DNA of 7,973 nt from Campylobacterales bacterium. Its GTDB lineage: Bacteria > Campylobacterota > Campylobacteria > Campylobacterales > Sulfurimonadaceae. The DNA is taken from NCBI GenBank assembly GCA_016937915.1, contig JAFGVR010000143.1:1-7973 (forward strand), given 5' to 3'. Under the pieces are notes generated by a model that worked only from the letters and a program-made list of their open reading frames with translations, made no database searches and was not told where the DNA came from. Shown here one piece after another: positions 6,732 to 7,973 of the stretch (its first letter is position 1; each line of letters starts with the position of its first letter). The position numbers were made by a program, and so were the translations under genes.

Positions 6732-7679
6732 TTAACTTAGTGGTAATAATTGTGGGATTTTCAGCCATACATCTTTAGCTAAATAAAGACCTATCATAGT
6801 TGTAATCGCAGCAAATTTCATAAGTGTTCTATTCTCTTTTTTCATACTTCCAACAGCTATGAAAAAAGGTAGGATGTAACCCAAAAACATTGCAGTCCAA
6901 AACTGAGCACTGTACTCGCCACCAGCGTGAACATGAGCTAAAGTAGCCTCAACTTCAGCAGCTTTAAATGAGAAGAAATACTCACCCATATACATAAAAA
7001 ACGATGCTGCAACAGATATAGCAAGAACAAGTGAAAGATCTTTTTTAGACTCAGCACTCCATTTCTCAGCTACAAGTATTAGTGCAGCACTACCAACCAT
7101 AAGTGCAGCTAAAAGCATCTGAATCATCTCAGCTGGAGCTACCCATAACTCTCTAGCACTACTTTCAGCCATGATTATAGCTGTGTACATAGTAACAGGG
7201 AAAGCTAAAAATACAGTAAATGGGAAAATTTTCTCATATAAACCATCGTTTGCTCTGATCCCTTTTGCAAGTGAGCAGTTTCTTCTAAAATCTTGGTGTG
7301 CACTAAAAAAGCCAGTAGCTGCCATGATTGTTATAAGAAGTGTAAATAGTGAAGCCATCCAAGCACCTACAGTAATAGCTGAAGTCCAATGTGGGTGTAA
7401 GAATATGTTTATCATTCTAAGTGGTTGATGCAGATCTATAAGTGTGAAAAATAAAAATACATTTAACGCTACAAAAGAGATAACTGGCATCGTCCATCTA
7501 AGGTTTGGCATATCCTCTTTTTTATGTCTATAAAGTAAAAAAGCACCAACTAAAACTACACCAGTACCGATACTTTTTGCCCACATATTTAGTGTAATCA
7601 TCCATCCCCAGATAATTCCAGGTAACGCAACATCTAGTGTTACTACAGCCTCAGTAGCTGCTATACCATGCTCAACCAT
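6732..7679 (-). CDS. NrfD/PsrC-type integral membrane subunit
   Basis: This 315-residue protein has about eight hydrophobic helices (near residues 20-49, 62-82, 100-124, 151-170, 184-204, 214-235, 256-277 and 286-305). It has the NrfD-family signature after helix 2: IDLHQPLRMINIF, a Pro, and then TSAITVGAW. In this family the subunit anchors the Fe-S and catalytic subunits on the outer face of the inner membrane. It exchanges electrons with menaquinone or ubiquinone and carries no haem. Its ATG at 7679 overlaps the stop codon of the Fe-S subunit by one base (TAATG), with GGAGGT about 5 bases upstream, so translation is coupled. Its own stop overlaps the ribosome-binding site of the catalytic gene 11 bases ahead. 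Length fits PsrC/TtrC (about 315-340). The Fe-S, membrane, catalytic order resembles ttrBCA rather than psrABC. Confidence 0.92.
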   Translation of the reverse strand: MVEHGIAATEAVVTLDVALPGIIWGWMITLNMWAKSIGTGVVLVGAFLLYRHKKEDMPNLRWTMPVISFVALNVFLFFTLIDLHQPLRMINIFLHPHWTSAITVGAWMASLFTLLITIMAATGFFSAHQDFRRNCSLAKGIRANDGLYEKIFPFTVFLAFPVTMYTAIIMAESSARELWVAPAEMIQMLLAALMVGSAALILVAEKWSAESKKDLSLVLAISVAASFFMYMGEYFFSFKAAEVEATLAHVHAGGEYSAQFWTAMFLGYILPFFIAVGSMKKENRTLMKFAAITTMIGLYLAKDVWLKIPQLLPLS

Positions 7680-7973
7680 TAGTGACCTCCTTTTGTAAAT
7701 GGTGCCGTAAATCTATCTAAGATAGAGTGATGCGGATCACCTATAGCTTTTAAATGTGTTACATTATTAAATAGTCCATAACCCTCTATTCTTTTGTGTG
7801 CTAGTGGATTTAGAGTGTTATTTCCACCACCTACATAATAATGTTTAGGGTTTGTATGTTTCTCAGGTTTTCTAACCTGAACATTACCTTGATGCTCCAT
7901 AATATATCGAGAAATATGTGAAGTTTCATCTTCAACATCTCCAAAATTATTTGCTTCAACAGGACACGCAACC
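7679..7973 (-). CDS. Fe-S electron-transfer subunit (PsrB/TtrB/NrfC-type), C-terminal part
   Basis: The gene enters from the right edge, so its start is outside the window. The frame is open to the last base; the Met at 7900 is internal. Before that Met it reads VACPVEANNFGDVEDETSHI followed by SRYI. Ala-Cys-Pro, then a short loop and FGD-x-x-D, is the hallmark that closes the last 4Fe-4S cluster in DMSO-reductase-family Fe-S subunits. In complete members four [4Fe-4S] clusters carry electrons between the NrfD-type membrane subunit and the Mo subunit. The remaining 70 residues form a Gly/Asn/His-rich tail. The stop TAA at 7681-7679 overlaps the start of the membrane-subunit gene. Subfamily and function follow from the adjacent subunits, since only about 97 codons are visible. 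Confidence 0.9.
   Translation of the reverse strand, partial: VACPVEANNFGDVEDETSHISRYIMEHQGNVQVRKPEKHTNPKHYYVGGGNNTLNPLAHKRIEGYGLFNNVTHLKAIGDPHHSILDRFTAPFTKGGH

Noticed and set aside
6007..7428. Several plus-strand ORFs of 70-85 codons (6007-6231, 6299-6511, 7171-7428)
   Set aside because: All are antisense to strongly supported genes and show no family motifs or ribosome-binding sites of note.
7679..7900. A stand-alone 73-residue small protein starting at the Met at 7900
   Set aside because: The frame is open upstream to the window edge and encodes the Ala-Cys-Pro…FGD cluster motif of an Fe-S subunit, so the Met is internal.
1..7973. CRISPR arrays, tRNA or rRNA genes, riboswitches
   Set aside because: No regularly spaced repeats, cloverleaf-like segments or conserved rRNA stretches were seen. 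Nearly all of the window is protein-coding and the gaps are short.

Overview
The window looks like chromosomal DNA from a sulfur-metabolising member of the Campylobacterota (Sulfurimonas/Sulfurovum-like). The base composition is AT-rich, the proteins are Lys/Asn/Ile-rich, and a Tat-exported molybdoenzyme module is accompanied by a TorD-type chaperone and a small ferredoxin. The genus is inferred from style and gene content, not from a database match. Every supportable gene lies on the minus strand, so the transcription order runs from high to low coordinates.

Region 1 (7973 down to 3378) is a three-part respiratory molybdoenzyme in B-C-A order. It comprises the C-terminal end of a four-cluster Fe-S electron-transfer subunit (cut by the window edge), an NrfD/PsrC-type quinone-reactive membrane subunit, and a large Tat-exported Mo-bisPGD catalytic subunit. 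The catalytic subunit is split into two reading frames by a single-base frameshift near 5491. Removing one C (or a +1 ribosomal slip on CCC-U) restores one chain of about 1113 residues. The family is the PsrA/PhsA/TtrA/ArrA group of sulfur and oxyanion reductases. The substrate cannot be fixed from sequence; polysulfide, sulfur, tetrathionate or another sulfur oxyanion are the leading options.

Region 2 (3377 to 3268) is the only sizeable gap between complete genes. It holds a 9-bp hairpin just after the catalytic gene and a plausible sigma70-type promoter, so the downstream genes may have their own transcription start.

Region 3 (3267 to 158) carries an ANL-superfamily acyl-adenylating enzyme, a SpoU/TrmH rRNA 2'-O-methyltransferase (RlmB-like, TTG start), a TorD-family chaperone, and a two-cluster ferredoxin whose start overlaps the chaperone gene. 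The chaperone presumably serves the molybdoenzyme. The ligase and methyltransferase have no obvious role in it and sit between the enzyme and its chaperone.

Region 4 (157 to 1) contains the start of a gene reading off the left edge that resembles OrfA of an IS3-type transposase. Its proximity to the ferredoxin stop suggests that an insertion sequence may have cut off the 3' part of the ferredoxin gene. No tRNA, rRNA, CRISPR array or plus-strand gene was found.
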